The notes: generated by a model not told the origin, from the letters alone. A DNA stretch of 64,000 nucleotides from Cupidesulfovibrio sp000226255 (GCF_003402415.2 NZ_AP036014.1:806001-870000); one strand, 5' to 3'; counted from the stretch's first letter, positions 47,820-56,089 are shown. Translations and numbers: made by a program.

Positions 47820-49395
47820 TACCGCCACCCGCATCCCCGTCACCGCCGATGGCCTGGACAGGCGCGCCGGTAAGCCCTGCCAGCTTGGCAACAAACAGCG
47901 CCCGCGCCAGCGCTTCTGTCAGGGCTGCGGTGTCCTGTGCGGTGACGACTTCGGGCAGGCGGCGCAGGAACTCATCGTGCGTGGCGCACTCGTCCAGCAG
48001 TTTCCGGATCGGGTCCACCATGCCCTGCACCAGCGGCTGCCAGTCCGCCAGGGCCTCGTCAGCCAGCATGTCCAGCGCGTCCGTATCTTCGTTGCCCCCG
48101 CCCGGCCGAGCCGCGTGCGCTGCCCGCTGCGGGGCCGCTTCCTGTTCCGGTGCGGGCTGGGCGATGGCCTGGGGCATCAGCACCTCGGCACCTTCGGCGG
48201 GTTCAGGCAGGCCGAACTTGTCGCGGACCACGCTGGCCTCAACGCGCAGGCCAAGGGGCACCAGTTCTTTCAGCGCCACCACCAGCGCGGCCATGTCCTC
48301 GGCATCCTGCCGTGCAATGCGCAGACGCGGATACCGCAGGCGCGGCCCCAGGTTCAGGTCCACCAGCGGGCGCACCAGGTCGCGGTTGAGCGTGGCGGCC
48401 AGCTGGGCCGCGTCGCTCTGTTCGATGTCCTCGCGCACCTGTTCGTGGGCATTGGCCGTGCCCACGTGCTGGCCGGTGTCCGTGGTGCCTGTCTGGCCCA
48501 GCACCGCCTTGGAAACCTGCCGGTCAAGGAACGCGGCCAGTTTCTCGAACAGGTCGATGTTGCCGGACATCTTGGCTTCGATGAAGTCTATCTGCATCGA
48601 GGCCGGAATGATGGCCGCCGCGTCGCGCGCGATGTTGCGCACTGCACGCAGCAGAGCCGCCTTGTCCGATTCGCTTGCGGACCCGTCGTACTTGCCCACC
48701 CGCAGCGGATGCCCGAACACCTCGGCGAACTGCACCCACGACTTGATGTCGAAGTTCTTGAACAGCCACCCCCACGAGATGGCGTAGGCCAGCCCGCCCC
48801 GGATGGGCAGGCCGCTTTTGGTCTTGTGTATGTGGGTGATGTACTTGAAGGGCGTCAGGGGCAGCAGTTGCCCCCCCGCGTCCAGCAGGCGCAGCGTGTG
48901 GCCGTCGGCGGGGTCGAACCGGAACCAGCGCGGGTCGCGCCATATCAGCGCCTTGGGCATCCAGTGCCTGCCGCTGGTTTCCCACACGATCTCGGTGCAG
49001 CTGAAGCCCTTGCCGATGCCGTCCAGCACGTCGAACAGGGCGAACTGCGCCTCGTCCCATTCCAGCCATTCGCGCACCAGGTCTGCGGCGGCCACGTCGG
49101 CCTTGTCGTCGCTGGCGGCCACCACGGTGATGGGCAGCCCGGAAACCTGCAACCGGCGGGTGCCCAGCACCGACCGGTAGTGCATGTCCTTCTCTTCCAT
49201 CTCCTCGGCCAGCTCCAGGTATTGCAGCGGGTCGCCGTTTTCCGCGTCGCGCAGGATGGCGGCCAGCCGTTCCGGGGTCATCCCCTGAGCGGGGTGGCCG
49301 GATATGATTTGCCGCACGCCGGTAAGCGTCGGCCCTGCTTCCTCGTCGCGCAGCCTGCCCGTGTCCACGGCCCTGCCCAGGTGATCGTACAGCAT
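47812..49395 (-). CDS. Portal protein (DUF935, Mu gp29)
   Basis: 527 residues from ATG 49395 behind AAGGGGGC, sharing one base with the terminase stop. ILRDAENGDPLQYLELAEEMEEKDMHYRSVLGTRRLQVSGLP, FKNFDIKSWVQFAEVFGHPLRVGKY and KAVLGQTGTTDTGQHVGTANAHEQVREDI are characteristic of DUF935 portals. The dodecamer forms the DNA entry ring and tail docking site. Confidence 0.93.
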   Translation of the reverse strand: MLYDHLGRAVDTGRLRDEEAGPTLTGVRQIISGHPAQGMTPERLAAILRDAENGDPLQYLELAEEMEEKDMHYRSVLGTRRLQVSGLPITVVAASDDKADVAAADLVREWLEWDEAQFALFDVLDGIGKGFSCTEIVWETSGRHWMPKALIWRDPRWFRFDPADGHTLRLLDAGGQLLPLTPFKYITHIHKTKSGLPIRGGLAYAISWGWLFKNFDIKSWVQFAEVFGHPLRVGKYDGSASESDKAALLRAVRNIARDAAAIIPASMQIDFIEAKMSGNIDLFEKLAAFLDRQVSKAVLGQTGTTDTGQHVGTANAHEQVREDIEQSDAAQLAATLNRDLVRPLVDLNLGPRLRYPRLRIARQDAEDMAALVVALKELVPLGLRVEASVVRDKFGLPEPAEGAEVLMPQAIAQPAPEQEAAPQRAAHAARPGGGNEDTDALDMLADEALADWQPLVQGMVDPIRKLLDECATHDEFLRRLPEVVTAQDTAALTEALARALFVAKLAGLTGAPVQAIGGDGDAGGGNA

Positions 49396-51080
49396 CAGTA
49401 TGCCCCCTTGCCGAAGCGCGCGCGGGGTGCATCCCGCGCATCGTCCGGGTCGTCGTCGTATCGGGGGCCAGCCCCCGTGGGTTGTGCGGGTTCGTAGGCG
49501 TATTCCATGACTTCGGCGCAGGTGGCGGCATAGGCCAGCACCCCAGCTATGCCGCTGTCGCCGTGGCGCTTGGCTTTCTTGCCCTTTGTCTTGTCGTTCG
49601 ATGTGTCCGCGTCGGGCAGCCTGCCCACGCCACGCACCAGCTTGAAGGCCCGGTGGTCGGCAATCACGTTGGCATCGCGAGGGATGACTATCGTGCCATC
49701 CTCGAACGCTGCCTTGTAGCGGGGCATGTTCTCGCGGTACCAGTTCTCCGTCATCTTCACCTGGGCGATGCGGCCAAGCCCGTACTCCTGCGCGGTCAGT
49801 TCCGCCACATGCGCCCCGTTGCCCGAGGCGTCCATGGCCCCGGCGGTAAACAGGGGCAGGCGGTCTATCAGGTACCACAGCGCCTGGCGCTGCTGGTCGA
49901 ACGGGACGTTACGCACCTCAAGCACGAACGGAGCGCGGCGCACCAGCTTCTGGTCCACGGCCAGCGGAAAGACCACGGTCAGGTCACCCGAGCGGGCGAA
50001 ATCCTGCCCGAAGTAATGCCGCAGGTTGGGGTCGCACCGGGCCAGCAGCGGGGCCAGCACGCCGCTACACCAGTCCCGGCACTCCGCCACGCGCAGATGC
50101 TCCGGCCATGCGACGTAGCTGTCGGGCATTTCCCAGCACACCACGGGTATGTCCGGGTCGGACCGCAGCTCGAGCAGGGCCAGCGGCAGGTATGCGCCTT
50201 TGCCCCGGCTGGGGATGCACATCAGTTCTTCGTCCGCGCCGTCTCCGTATTGGGCAAAGATGCCTTTGCGCCATTCGGCCTCGGCCTCCGGCGACCACTC
50301 CTTGCCGCGCATCAGGCAGATGCGCTTGTACAACCCCTCGGACAGGGCACGGTCGAAGTCGATGCGCACCAGCTTGTACGGCTTTCGCCCGGCGCGGATA
50401 TCGTTGCACAGCGTGTTGAACGGGTTTTCGTCGCCGTCGTGGGTGCTGATGATGCACACCTTGCCGCCCCAGATCAGCAGGGCCAGGGCGGACTTCAGCA
50501 CCTCGTCCAACTCGTCGTGGAAGGCCGCCTCGTCGCCGATGACGAAGCCCTGATAGCCGCGCAACGAGCGCGGGCGGGATGTCAGGGCCAGTATCTGGAA
50601 GCCGCTGGCAAAGGTGATGCGGAACGCCTTGATGTCTTCCGTCTCGCCGTTGGGCTTCATGGACCGGAACAGGCACTCGTCCACATCGGACGCGGCGGGC
50701 ATGAATGCCTTGGCCCACATGGCGCAGGTGTCGATGAACTCCCTTGCCATCTCGTGCGAATAGCCAATGTACAGGGTATCCATGCCCCCGGCTGACCGGG
50801 CCGCACCGGAGATGAGCACCGCAGCAGCCCCGACGGCCCAGGTGATGCCGGTACGCCGCCCCTTTTCAACGACGGTGACGTCGTTTTCGTAGATCGCCGC
50901 CACCGTCTCCTGCTGGTACAGCAACAGCACGTCGGGCAATTCCTGTCCGGCCAGCACGTCGGGCATGGCCTGCCGGGACTGCTCGCGGTGCTTGCGCCAC
51001 TCCTCGGCCGTGACCGGACCGGCGGGCGGCCCCGCGATGGCCGCAACCGTGGCGGTGTGCTGCGCGCTGGCCGCCATCAT
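49395..51080 (-). CDS. Terminase large subunit (Mu gp28)
   Basis: 561 residues. Walker A-like VEKGRRTGITWAVGA, Walker B FVIGDEAAFHDELD, and nuclease-domain acid YFGQDFARSGDLTVVFP followed by AELTAQEYGLGRIAQVKMTENWYRENMPRYKAAFEDGTIVIPRD. These match the gp28/large terminase fold. It packages DNA headful-style from the integrated or transposed copies. Confidence 0.93.
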   Translation of the reverse strand: MMAASAQHTATVAAIAGPPAGPVTAEEWRKHREQSRQAMPDVLAGQELPDVLLLYQQETVAAIYENDVTVVEKGRRTGITWAVGAAAVLISGAARSAGGMDTLYIGYSHEMAREFIDTCAMWAKAFMPAASDVDECLFRSMKPNGETEDIKAFRITFASGFQILALTSRPRSLRGYQGFVIGDEAAFHDELDEVLKSALALLIWGGKVCIISTHDGDENPFNTLCNDIRAGRKPYKLVRIDFDRALSEGLYKRICLMRGKEWSPEAEAEWRKGIFAQYGDGADEELMCIPSRGKGAYLPLALLELRSDPDIPVVCWEMPDSYVAWPEHLRVAECRDWCSGVLAPLLARCDPNLRHYFGQDFARSGDLTVVFPLAVDQKLVRRAPFVLEVRNVPFDQQRQALWYLIDRLPLFTAGAMDASGNGAHVAELTAQEYGLGRIAQVKMTENWYRENMPRYKAAFEDGTIVIPRDANVIADHRAFKLVRGVGRLPDADTSNDKTKGKKAKRHGDSGIAGVLAYAATCAEVMEYAYEPAQPTGAGPRYDDDPDDARDAPRARFGKGAY

Positions 51081-51670
51081 GCCGGTGCCCCCTGCGGGCG
51101 CACCCCAAGGATGCGCGCTTTGATGGCCTCTACCGTTTCAAGGGAGAGGCCCTTTTCACGCCCGGCGACTTCGGCTGCCTTTGCGGCATTTGCCGTGGCC
51201 ACCTTGGTGGCTTCCTCACGGATGCGAGCGATAAGGTCCGCATCGGTGCGGGACGCCTTGGTCAGGTGGTCCAGCGCTTTGGCCAGCAGCATGGCCCCCA
51301 TGGGATTCAGGGGGGAGTTGTCATCGCTGCCGCCCTCCGCGTCGCCTTCCGTGCCGCCTGCCTCCGCATTGGACACGATGTCCAGGATCACCGAGTGCAT
51401 CAGCTCCACGTTCATGCGGGCCGTCTTGCTTTCGGGGGCGTCGCCCAGCCGCTGCACCAACGCCTCGGCCACGGCGCGACTGCGGTCGATGCGCTCACGC
51501 ACCTTGTCGATGCTCTGCTTGTAGCGGTGCAGGGCGCTGCGGCTGACGTCCACGTCCAGGGCGGCCAGCGCCTTCAGTATTTCGTCCAGGGTGCGGCCCT
51601 GTCCCAACAGCACGCCGATGCGCTCGCGGACCTCGGGCGGCAGGCGTTTGATGGTGGACTTGCGCGGCAT
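51077..51670 (-). CDS. Terminase small subunit-like (Mu gp27, DUF3486)
   Basis: 197 residues. MPRKSTIKRLPPEVRERIGVLLGQGRTLDEILKALAALDVDVSRSALHRYKQ is the gp27/DUF3486 helix-turn-helix N-terminus. The C-terminal part is helical. It overlaps terminase large by four bases. It recognises phage DNA and recruits gp28. Confidence 0.88.
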   Translation of the reverse strand: MPRKSTIKRLPPEVRERIGVLLGQGRTLDEILKALAALDVDVSRSALHRYKQSIDKVRERIDRSRAVAEALVQRLGDAPESKTARMNVELMHSVILDIVSNAEAGGTEGDAEGGSDDNSPLNPMGAMLLAKALDHLTKASRTDADLIARIREEATKVATANAAKAAEVAGREKGLSLETVEAIKARILGVRPQGAPA

Positions 51671-51679
51671 GGTGGCCTC

Positions 51680-51988
51680 CTAGTCGTCGCCCGGCAGCGG
51701 GCGCCTCACGCCGGGCACCACGGCCACGCCTTCGGCCACGTCATGGCCGCGCCCGGTCAGGGCGGCCACGGTCAGGTCGCCATCCTTTCCTGCGCCGGTG
51801 GTGGACACGAGTCCCTGTTCCTCCAGCCACGCGAGGTCGGACAGCACCACGTCATGGCTGACGGCGTGGCCCAGGTCGCGCAGGGCGGTGCGCAGCACGA
51901 AGTGATTGGCCTCTCTGCCGGGCGCGCCGGACAGCAGGCGCAGCACGCACAGGCGGCGGTCTTCGGTAAGCAGTTTCTGAAACGACAT
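51680..51988 (-). CDS. Mu gp26-like winged-helix protein
   Basis: 102 residues from ATG 51988 behind AGGAG. LLTEDRRLCVLRLLSGAPGREANHFVLRTALRDLGHAVSHDVVLSDLAWLEEQGLVSTTG has the pattern of a winged helix and of the gp26/VpaChn25_0724 family that precedes terminase genes in Mu-like phages. Role unproven. Confidence 0.78.
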   Translation of the reverse strand: MSFQKLLTEDRRLCVLRLLSGAPGREANHFVLRTALRDLGHAVSHDVVLSDLAWLEEQGLVSTTGAGKDGDLTVAALTGRGHDVAEGVAVVPGVRRPLPGDD

Positions 51989-51996
51989 GGACACTC

Positions 51997-52377
51997 CTAT
52001 CGGTCACGCCCGTTCTTGGTGACGTGGTAATCGTTCAGCATGGACACCTGGCGGGACACGGATTTCAGCAGTTCCGCCTGACCTTCGGCGCGGGCGTTGG
52101 CCGCCTTCAGCTCGCCGCTGATCTCGGCTAGCTGAACCATGACGGTCTGCATGTCCTTGGACGTGGGGGCTGCTTCCACTGCCCCCTCCAGCCCTGCGAC
52201 GCGCGTGTCCACTCCGGCCAATTGCGCATCAACCTTGCCGTGGCAGGCACCGCAGTCCGCCCTGGACACGTATTCCCGCCGCAAGGACCACATCAGCCAG
52301 GCCAGCAGCCCCTGCACCAGCAGCACCACCAGCGGCACGATGACGCCCGCCCACTGCACAACCAGATCAGCGTTCAT
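51997..52377 (-). CDS. DUF2730 membrane/coiled-coil protein (Mu gp25)
   Basis: 126 residues. An N-terminal membrane helix (VVQWAGVIVPLVVLLVQGLLAWLMWSL) is followed by YVSRADCGACHGKVDAQLAGVDTRVAGLEGAVE and a coiled coil. This is the DUF2730/gp25 arrangement. Probably part of the lysis or membrane-associated module. Confidence 0.83.
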   Translation of the reverse strand: MNADLVVQWAGVIVPLVVLLVQGLLAWLMWSLRREYVSRADCGACHGKVDAQLAGVDTRVAGLEGAVEAAPTSKDMQTVMVQLAEISGELKAANARAEGQAELLKSVSRQVSMLNDYHVTKNGRDR

Positions 52378-52699
52378 CCGCGCCCCCTTCGTCAGCCTGC
52401 CCGGCCTGGGCCTGCTGATCGTAACAGCGCAACGCCGCCTCCAGGAGTTTGACGTGGGTGCGGATCACCTGGTGGCGCGCCGTCAGCGCGTCCACATTGC
52501 CCTGCCCGTCGAACGGCGCATTGCCGTCCACGCGCCCGGCCATGGTGGCCAGCTGGTCCGCCGTCATGTCCGGCGGGTGGGGGCACGGGGTCATCACGTG
52601 GCGCACCGTCAGCACGGTGGGGGCCTGCGGCGGCGCGGTGGCGCAGCCCGCCGCGCTACCAATCGTTAAGCATATCAGCAGCAGCGCGGCGCGTCGCAT
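52367..52699 (-). CDS. Outer-membrane spanin lipoprotein (Rz1-like)
   Basis: 110 residues with a lipoprotein signal (MRRAALLLICLTIGSAAGC, lipid-bearing Cys19) and Pro-rich segment after it. Its start lies 44 bp inside the end of the Rz-like gene in another frame, the typical overlap of spanin pairs. Together they would fuse inner and outer membranes at the last step of lysis. Confidence 0.72.
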   Translation of the reverse strand: MRRAALLLICLTIGSAAGCATAPPQAPTVLTVRHVMTPCPHPPDMTADQLATMAGRVDGNAPFDGQGNVDALTARHQVIRTHVKLLEAALRCYDQQAQAGQADEGGADER

Positions 52700-53078
52700 T
52701 GTCCACCACCTTGGCGGTTTCTTCGGGGGTTCGGGGGCGCGGGGTGGCGCTGGCCAGCATGGCCCGGCGCGCGGTCTCGCGTGTCACGTACTCGCGGTGC
52801 AGCGCCTGCGTGGCGTTCACCTGGCCGGACAGGGCGGCAATGGTGGAATTGCTCATGCGCTGGTCGGCCAGCAGCAGGTTGTTTGCGGTGATCTTCGTGG
52901 CCAGCTCCGCCCGGGTGGAGTTGTGCGCTGCCTGCTCCACGGTCAGGTCTGTGCGTGCGGCTGCCAGATCGCCGCGCAGCCACAGCGCCCAGCCCAGCAG
53001 GGCCAGCACCACAAGCAGCGCGCCCCCCGCGCAGATGGCAACCAGGTGCGCCTTCAGGGTGTCGGGAATGGGGATCAT
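52656..53078 (-). CDS. Inner-membrane spanin (Rz-like)
   Basis: 140 residues. N-terminal signal anchor LVAICAGGALLVVLALLGWALWLRG, then a long helical periplasmic region (LAAARTDLTVEQAAHNSTRAELATKITANN..) as in Rz. Follows the lysozyme and holin-like genes and overlaps the lipoprotein spanin. Confidence 0.72.
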   Translation of the reverse strand: MIPIPDTLKAHLVAICAGGALLVVLALLGWALWLRGDLAAARTDLTVEQAAHNSTRAELATKITANNLLLADQRMSNSTIAALSGQVNATQALHREYVTRETARRAMLASATPRPRTPEETAKVVDNATRRAAADMLNDW

Positions 53079-53414
53079 CTAGAAACCTCCGGTGTCCATG
53101 TCGCGCGGGGCCGGTACCGGCTCCTGCGCGGGTGCGGTGGCGTCAACACCGGGCGAGGGAAGCGCACCCCAAACCCCTCCGGAACCCAACTCGAAACGGC
53201 TTTGCGCGGCCTTGGCCCCGCAGGCCATGCCGATCAGCGAGACTTCCGGCCATCCGATGGGCAGGTAGCGCCCTTCCGCCAGCATGCCGATGATCCACGC
53301 GCCCAGCACGATGATGCAGACCAGCACGGACATGATCCGCATGCAGCTGGTGCCGCCCGTGTGGTCGCAGAAGGCATCGCCCACCAGGGCGGCGGCGTGG
53401 GCAAGGGGGCGCAT
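53079..53414 (-). CDS. Small membrane protein, holin candidate
   Basis: 111 residues from ATG 53414 (ATGA overlap with lysozyme). It has a strong membrane helix RIMSVLVCIIVLGAWIIGMLAEG and weaker hydrophobic stretches on both sides (LAHAAALVGDAF, VSLIGMACGAKAA). The C-terminus is Pro-rich and polar. Position between lysozyme and spanins suggests a holin; topology is uncertain. Confidence 0.6.
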   Translation of the reverse strand: MRPLAHAAALVGDAFCDHTGGTSCMRIMSVLVCIIVLGAWIIGMLAEGRYLPIGWPEVSLIGMACGAKAAQSRFELGSGGVWGALPSPGVDATAPAQEPVPAPRDMDTGGF

Positions 53415-54028
53415 CACGCCCACCCCTCGGCGGCCAGTTGGTGGCACCACCCGCGCAGGCTGCCGGTGCGGGACAGCCAGCCCCGCAGAAAGGCGCGGTA
53501 GTCCACCACCTGGCCGTCCGCCAATCGCTTGGGCGGTCGGCTGGCCAACTCGCGGTAAAACTGTTCGCGCGCGGTGATGACGATGTCGCAAACCGCAAGC
53601 TGCCCACCGCCCATGGCTCCACACAGGGCCTGCACGCGGGCCAGAGTCTTGCCGCCCAGGTCGCCATCCACCATCAGTTGGTCACGGCTCACGGTGTTGC
53701 ACGCGGCCTGCATCTGGCGCACGGCGCGCGGCGCACCCTGGTTGACGGCGGCGTCGTAGACCGCCACGGCCACCAGCGGTGGCAGCAGATGCACGCCGGG
53801 CGCTGCCCAGAAATGTTGGTGGAACAGCTGCGCCGCCACTTCGGGCGTAACAGCGCGGATGTCGTCCTGATCGATGTCGCCGTCGCCGTCGATGTCCGCG
53901 CCAATGGAGCGCAGCCAGCGCAGCGATACCCCCCGGTTGGTGATGCCGCCGGGGTCGGACGGGTGGTCCACCAACCCGCCTTCCCAGCGAGCCACAAAGG
54001 CTTGCGCCCTGTCGAAAATGTCTTGCAT
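53414..54028 (-). CDS. Endolysin, GH108 lysozyme with EF-hand-like insertion
   Basis: 204 residues. FVARWEGGLVDHPSDPGGITNRGVS holds the catalytic Glu of glycosyl hydrolase family 108 (EGGxxxxxxDxGGxTxxG). After it comes ADIDGDGDIDQDDIRAVTPE, a calcium-binding DxDxDGxxxxxD loop of dockerin/EF-hand type. The C-terminal domain contains peptidoglycan-binding-3-like AVNQGAPRAVRQMQAACN..VDGDLGGKTLARV. No signal peptide, so release depends on a holin. Confidence 0.9.
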   Translation of the reverse strand: MQDIFDRAQAFVARWEGGLVDHPSDPGGITNRGVSLRWLRSIGADIDGDGDIDQDDIRAVTPEVAAQLFHQHFWAAPGVHLLPPLVAVAVYDAAVNQGAPRAVRQMQAACNTVSRDQLMVDGDLGGKTLARVQALCGAMGGGQLAVCDIVITAREQFYRELASRPPKRLADGQVVDYRAFLRGWLSRTGSLRGWCHQLAAEGWA

Positions 54029-54060
54029 GTCTCCTCCCTTGTCTGCCCTTCGGGCATGAC

Positions 54061-54103
54061 AAGGCCCACCTTAGGTGGGCCTGTGGGAGCGCGTCTTTTA
54101 AAG
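54061..54103 (-). promoter_or_regulatory. Candidate late promoter element and 5' hairpin, lysis operon
   Basis: CTTTAAAAGACGC (54103-54091, leftward) repeats exactly at the head operon (46199-46187). Nine bases further, AGGCCCACC / GGTGGGCCT (54061-54081) forms a 9-bp hairpin with a 3-nt loop, 33 bp before the lysozyme ATG. Confidence 0.5.
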
Positions 54104-54117
54104 GGTATGAAAACAAG

Positions 54118-54139
54118 AAGCCCCGCCGGAGCGGGGCTT
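54118..54139 (-). terminator. Intrinsic terminator after the 156-aa gene
   Basis: A 9-bp stem AAGCCCCGC / GCGGGGCTT with loop of 4 nt; leftward it is followed by CTTGTTTTC. It separates the cargo-like genes from the lysis operon promoter. Confidence 0.75.
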
Positions 54140-54150
54140 GAGGGTGGGAA

Positions 54151-54621
54151 TCAGTTCAGCGGTAGGTGTAAAACTGGTCCGGCTTCAGGGGTTACCCTAT
54201 TCAGGCATAGAGCCTGACATCCACGTTTTGGAATTATCAAGCCTTTCCCATCGTCAGTCACCCCGAAAAAACAGGTGTGCCCGAATACCATGTAGTCTAC
54301 CGGAACAGAGGACTTCTCCATGGGTACGGAGAACACGAGATTCGCATAAACCCCGTTGAGTTCAGGGAAACCCATCTCTACACCTTTGAACGTCAATGCG
54401 TCATAGTATCTATCAAGGCCCGGACACGCCTTAAGCATCTTCGGCCATGCCTGTGCAAGCCGCTCGCGGGCTTCCTGCGGCACGCTATCCGCAAGTTGCG
54501 GCAACGTTGGGGGCTTCCTGCTCCGCTCTGCCACCTGCCCTAGCAAGGCGACGATGACAAGAAAAGCGAACGCCCCCCAGACCAGTTTCCGAGCCTTTGG
54601 CGACTGCCAGCTATTTTCCAT
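54151..54621 (-). CDS. Membrane-anchored protein of unknown function
   Basis: 156 residues. An N-terminal anchor (LVWGAFAFLVIVALLGQVAE) is followed by a soluble domain with Cys pairs (HTCFFGVTDDGKGLIIPKRGCQALC). The gene is visibly lower in G+C than neighbouring phage genes, lies between two terminators and next to the nuclease, and may be a cargo (moron) gene. I do not recognise the family. Confidence 0.65.
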   Translation of the reverse strand: MENSWQSPKARKLVWGAFAFLVIVALLGQVAERSRKPPTLPQLADSVPQEARERLAQAWPKMLKACPGLDRYYDALTFKGVEMGFPELNGVYANLVFSVPMEKSSVPVDYMVFGHTCFFGVTDDGKGLIIPKRGCQALCLNRVTPEAGPVLHLPLN

Positions 54622-54634
54622 GTCAGCCTCTCCA

Positions 54635-54659
54635 AAAACAGCCGACCGTCGGCTGTTTT
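54635..54659 (-). terminator. Intrinsic terminator, duplicated hairpin A
   Basis: AAAACAGCCGAC pairs with the facing TCGGCTGTTTT (11-bp stem). The + side continues ACTTTTTCG and the leftward side TTGGAGAGG; it may be bidirectional. The same hairpin is at 55291-55314. Confidence 0.6.
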
Positions 54660-54767
54660 ACTTTTTCGCATTTAGCATTTTCAGTGCGTTGCAAGAATAG
54701 CCTACCTGTAAAACAGCCGACGCGTCGGCTACTTCGCCTCCCGGCACCACCATATCACTCTGCCGAT
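54635..54767. repeat. Direct repeat copy 1 (beside nuclease gene)
   Basis: It matches 55291-55436: an identical 25-nt terminator hairpin (54635-54659), a diverged spacer, a half-site of a second hairpin and the last codons of the repressor gene. A 14-bp difference lies between short GCGTCGGCT repeats. Confidence 0.75.
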
Positions 54768-54770
54768 CAG
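54729..54770 (-). pseudogene. Remnant of repressor C-terminus (13 codons)
   Basis: The leftward strand reads LIGRVIWWCREAK and then TAG, against VIGRVIWWCREAK at the end of the intact repressor. No start or upstream part is present. It is a copy left by duplication, next to the nuclease stop codon. Confidence 0.75.
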
Positions 54771-54784
54771 CATAAGGCAGCATA

Positions 54785-55267
54785 TTAGCGGGTGCGCTTG
54801 GCCCTTCGAAATTCCCACGGTGGCATGGGGGCTGGTTCGCTCCACAATCCGGCACGGGCAGATTTGGCGCGCATCTCATCCTGCTTCCACTCAGCACACC
54901 ACACCGCGCGACAATATCTGTCGTAAACCCACGCCATCCCGTTGATCACCAGCGCGCGGTTAAGGCTTGTCCCGTCTACGGTTTCGACAACACCAACCAC
55001 GCGCCCGTAACGGTCGATGTCCATGTCCTCAACCGTGACCATTTTCCCATAAACGACCGAACTTGTGTATTGCTTTGCTCTCGTTCCAAAGGGCTGCGAC
55101 GATTCCGGGCAATCCACACCGTACAACCGCACCTTCACGGTCGCCATGTCCGCATCCAGAACGGTAACGGTGTCGCCATCGCTAATGCCGATCACCTTAC
55201 CCGTCCATGCACTGGCATCACCAGCACCAAGGATAAAGAGCAGTAAGACCACAAGTAGATTGGGCAT
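54785..55267 (-). CDS. Secreted thermonuclease (SNase family), probable cargo gene
   Basis: 160 residues from ATG 55267 (GAAGGG upstream; a TTG at 55291 is the alternative). Signal peptide MPNLLVVLLLFILGAGDASA, then the staphylococcal nuclease fold: ISDGDTVTVLDADMATVKVRLYGVDCPES with Arg/Glu, and DIDRYGRVVG with the second Arg. Ca-dependent cleavage of DNA or RNA outside the cytoplasm is expected. It has four Cys. The gene is flanked by imperfect direct repeats and sits just downstream of the repressor terminators. Confidence 0.85.
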   Translation of the reverse strand: MPNLLVVLLLFILGAGDASAWTGKVIGISDGDTVTVLDADMATVKVRLYGVDCPESSQPFGTRAKQYTSSVVYGKMVTVEDMDIDRYGRVVGVVETVDGTSLNRALVINGMAWVYDRYCRAVWCAEWKQDEMRAKSARAGLWSEPAPMPPWEFRRAKRTR

Positions 55268-55290
55268 GCCGTCACAACCCTTCGCATTCA

Positions 55291-55390
55291 AAAACAGCCG
55301 ACCGTCGGCTGTTTTGTTTTTTCGCGCCCAGTATTTTCAGCGTGTTGCAAAAACAGACCGCCTAAAAACAGCCGACGCGTCGGCTGTTTT
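55291..55390 (-). terminator. Tandem hairpins downstream of the repressor
   Basis: Hairpin B is a perfect palindrome with half AAAACAGCCGACG (55365-55390), just after the repressor stop. Hairpin A (55291-55314) is followed on the + side by GTTTTTTCG. They probably end the repressor message and isolate the nuclease gene. Confidence 0.65.
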
Positions 55391-55436
55391 GCGTCGGCTA
55401 CTTCGCTTCCCTACACCACCAGATCACCCTGCCGAT
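55291..55436. repeat. Direct repeat copy 2 (repressor 3' end and terminators)
   Basis: The presumed parent copy of the repeat at 54635-54767, including the intact last codons of the repressor gene. Confidence 0.75.
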
Positions 55437-56078
55437 GACGCGCACCGTGTCGGCCAGATCGCCGCGTAACGGTACTTCAATGGGGCTATAGGTCGGGTTG
55501 ATGCTGGACAACACCAGCGTGCCGGGAACCAGGTCCAGCCGTTTGACCAGGACGCCGTCCTCAATGCCGACAGCGTAAATGGCTCCTGGGACAATCCGTT
55601 GTTGCGACTGGTCAATCAACACCATGTCACCGTTGCGGATCTCCGGCTCCATGCTGTCGCCGACCACATCCATAAGGACCATGCTGGAGACTTGCCCCTT
55701 GTGCGTCAGCCAATCCGACCGAAAGGCGTAGGCCCCGACGCGATCTCCGTTAGTCTCCAGGCTTCCTCCGCCTGCGCTGAGGGTCGCCCGGACCTTGGGG
55801 ATCATGACCACATCGCAGTCGGTGCAGACAACGGAAACAGGTGCCGGGCGCTGCACCTCTCGCGCTTCTGTCGGGCGCAGTCCCTTTTCATCCCCAAGCA
55901 ACAGCCATGCGGGGGATGCACCCGTCTTGGAACAAACGAGCGCCGCAAAGTCAACATCAGGGGTACGTTCGTTCCTTTCGTAGTTTCCCAAAGCCCGCTG
56001 GCTCACGCCAATGCGTGCCGCGAACTCCGCCTGCGTCTCGTTGCCCCGAAGCTGCTTGAGCCGGTCACCAAAAGTCAT
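55398..56078 (-). CDS. Phage repressor, HTH-XRE plus S24 peptidase-like domain
   Basis: 226 residues from ATG 56078. N-terminal helix-turn-helix: TQAEFAARIGVSQRALGNYERNERTPD. C-terminal LexA/CI-type domain: Ser in VVGDSMEPEIRNGDMVLID, Lys in DGVLVKRLDL, and a candidate cleavage pair Ala-Gly in LSAGGGS. It should keep early and late genes silent and be inactivated by RecA-stimulated self-cleavage. It is unlike Mu c, which is not LexA-like. Its start lies next to three operator half-sites. Confidence 0.9.
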   Translation of the reverse strand: MTFGDRLKQLRGNETQAEFAARIGVSQRALGNYERNERTPDVDFAALVCSKTGASPAWLLLGDEKGLRPTEAREVQRPAPVSVVCTDCDVVMIPKVRATLSAGGGSLETNGDRVGAYAFRSDWLTHKGQVSSMVLMDVVGDSMEPEIRNGDMVLIDQSQQRIVPGAIYAVGIEDGVLVKRLDLVPGTLVLSSINPTYSPIEVPLRGDLADTVRVIGRVIWWCREAK

Positions 56079-56089
56079 AACGCCCCACA

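Noticed and set aside
54658..54897. 79-residue leftward frame beside the nuclease
   Set aside because: Out of frame with the repressor remnant and nuclease; composition random and it spans the duplicated hairpins.
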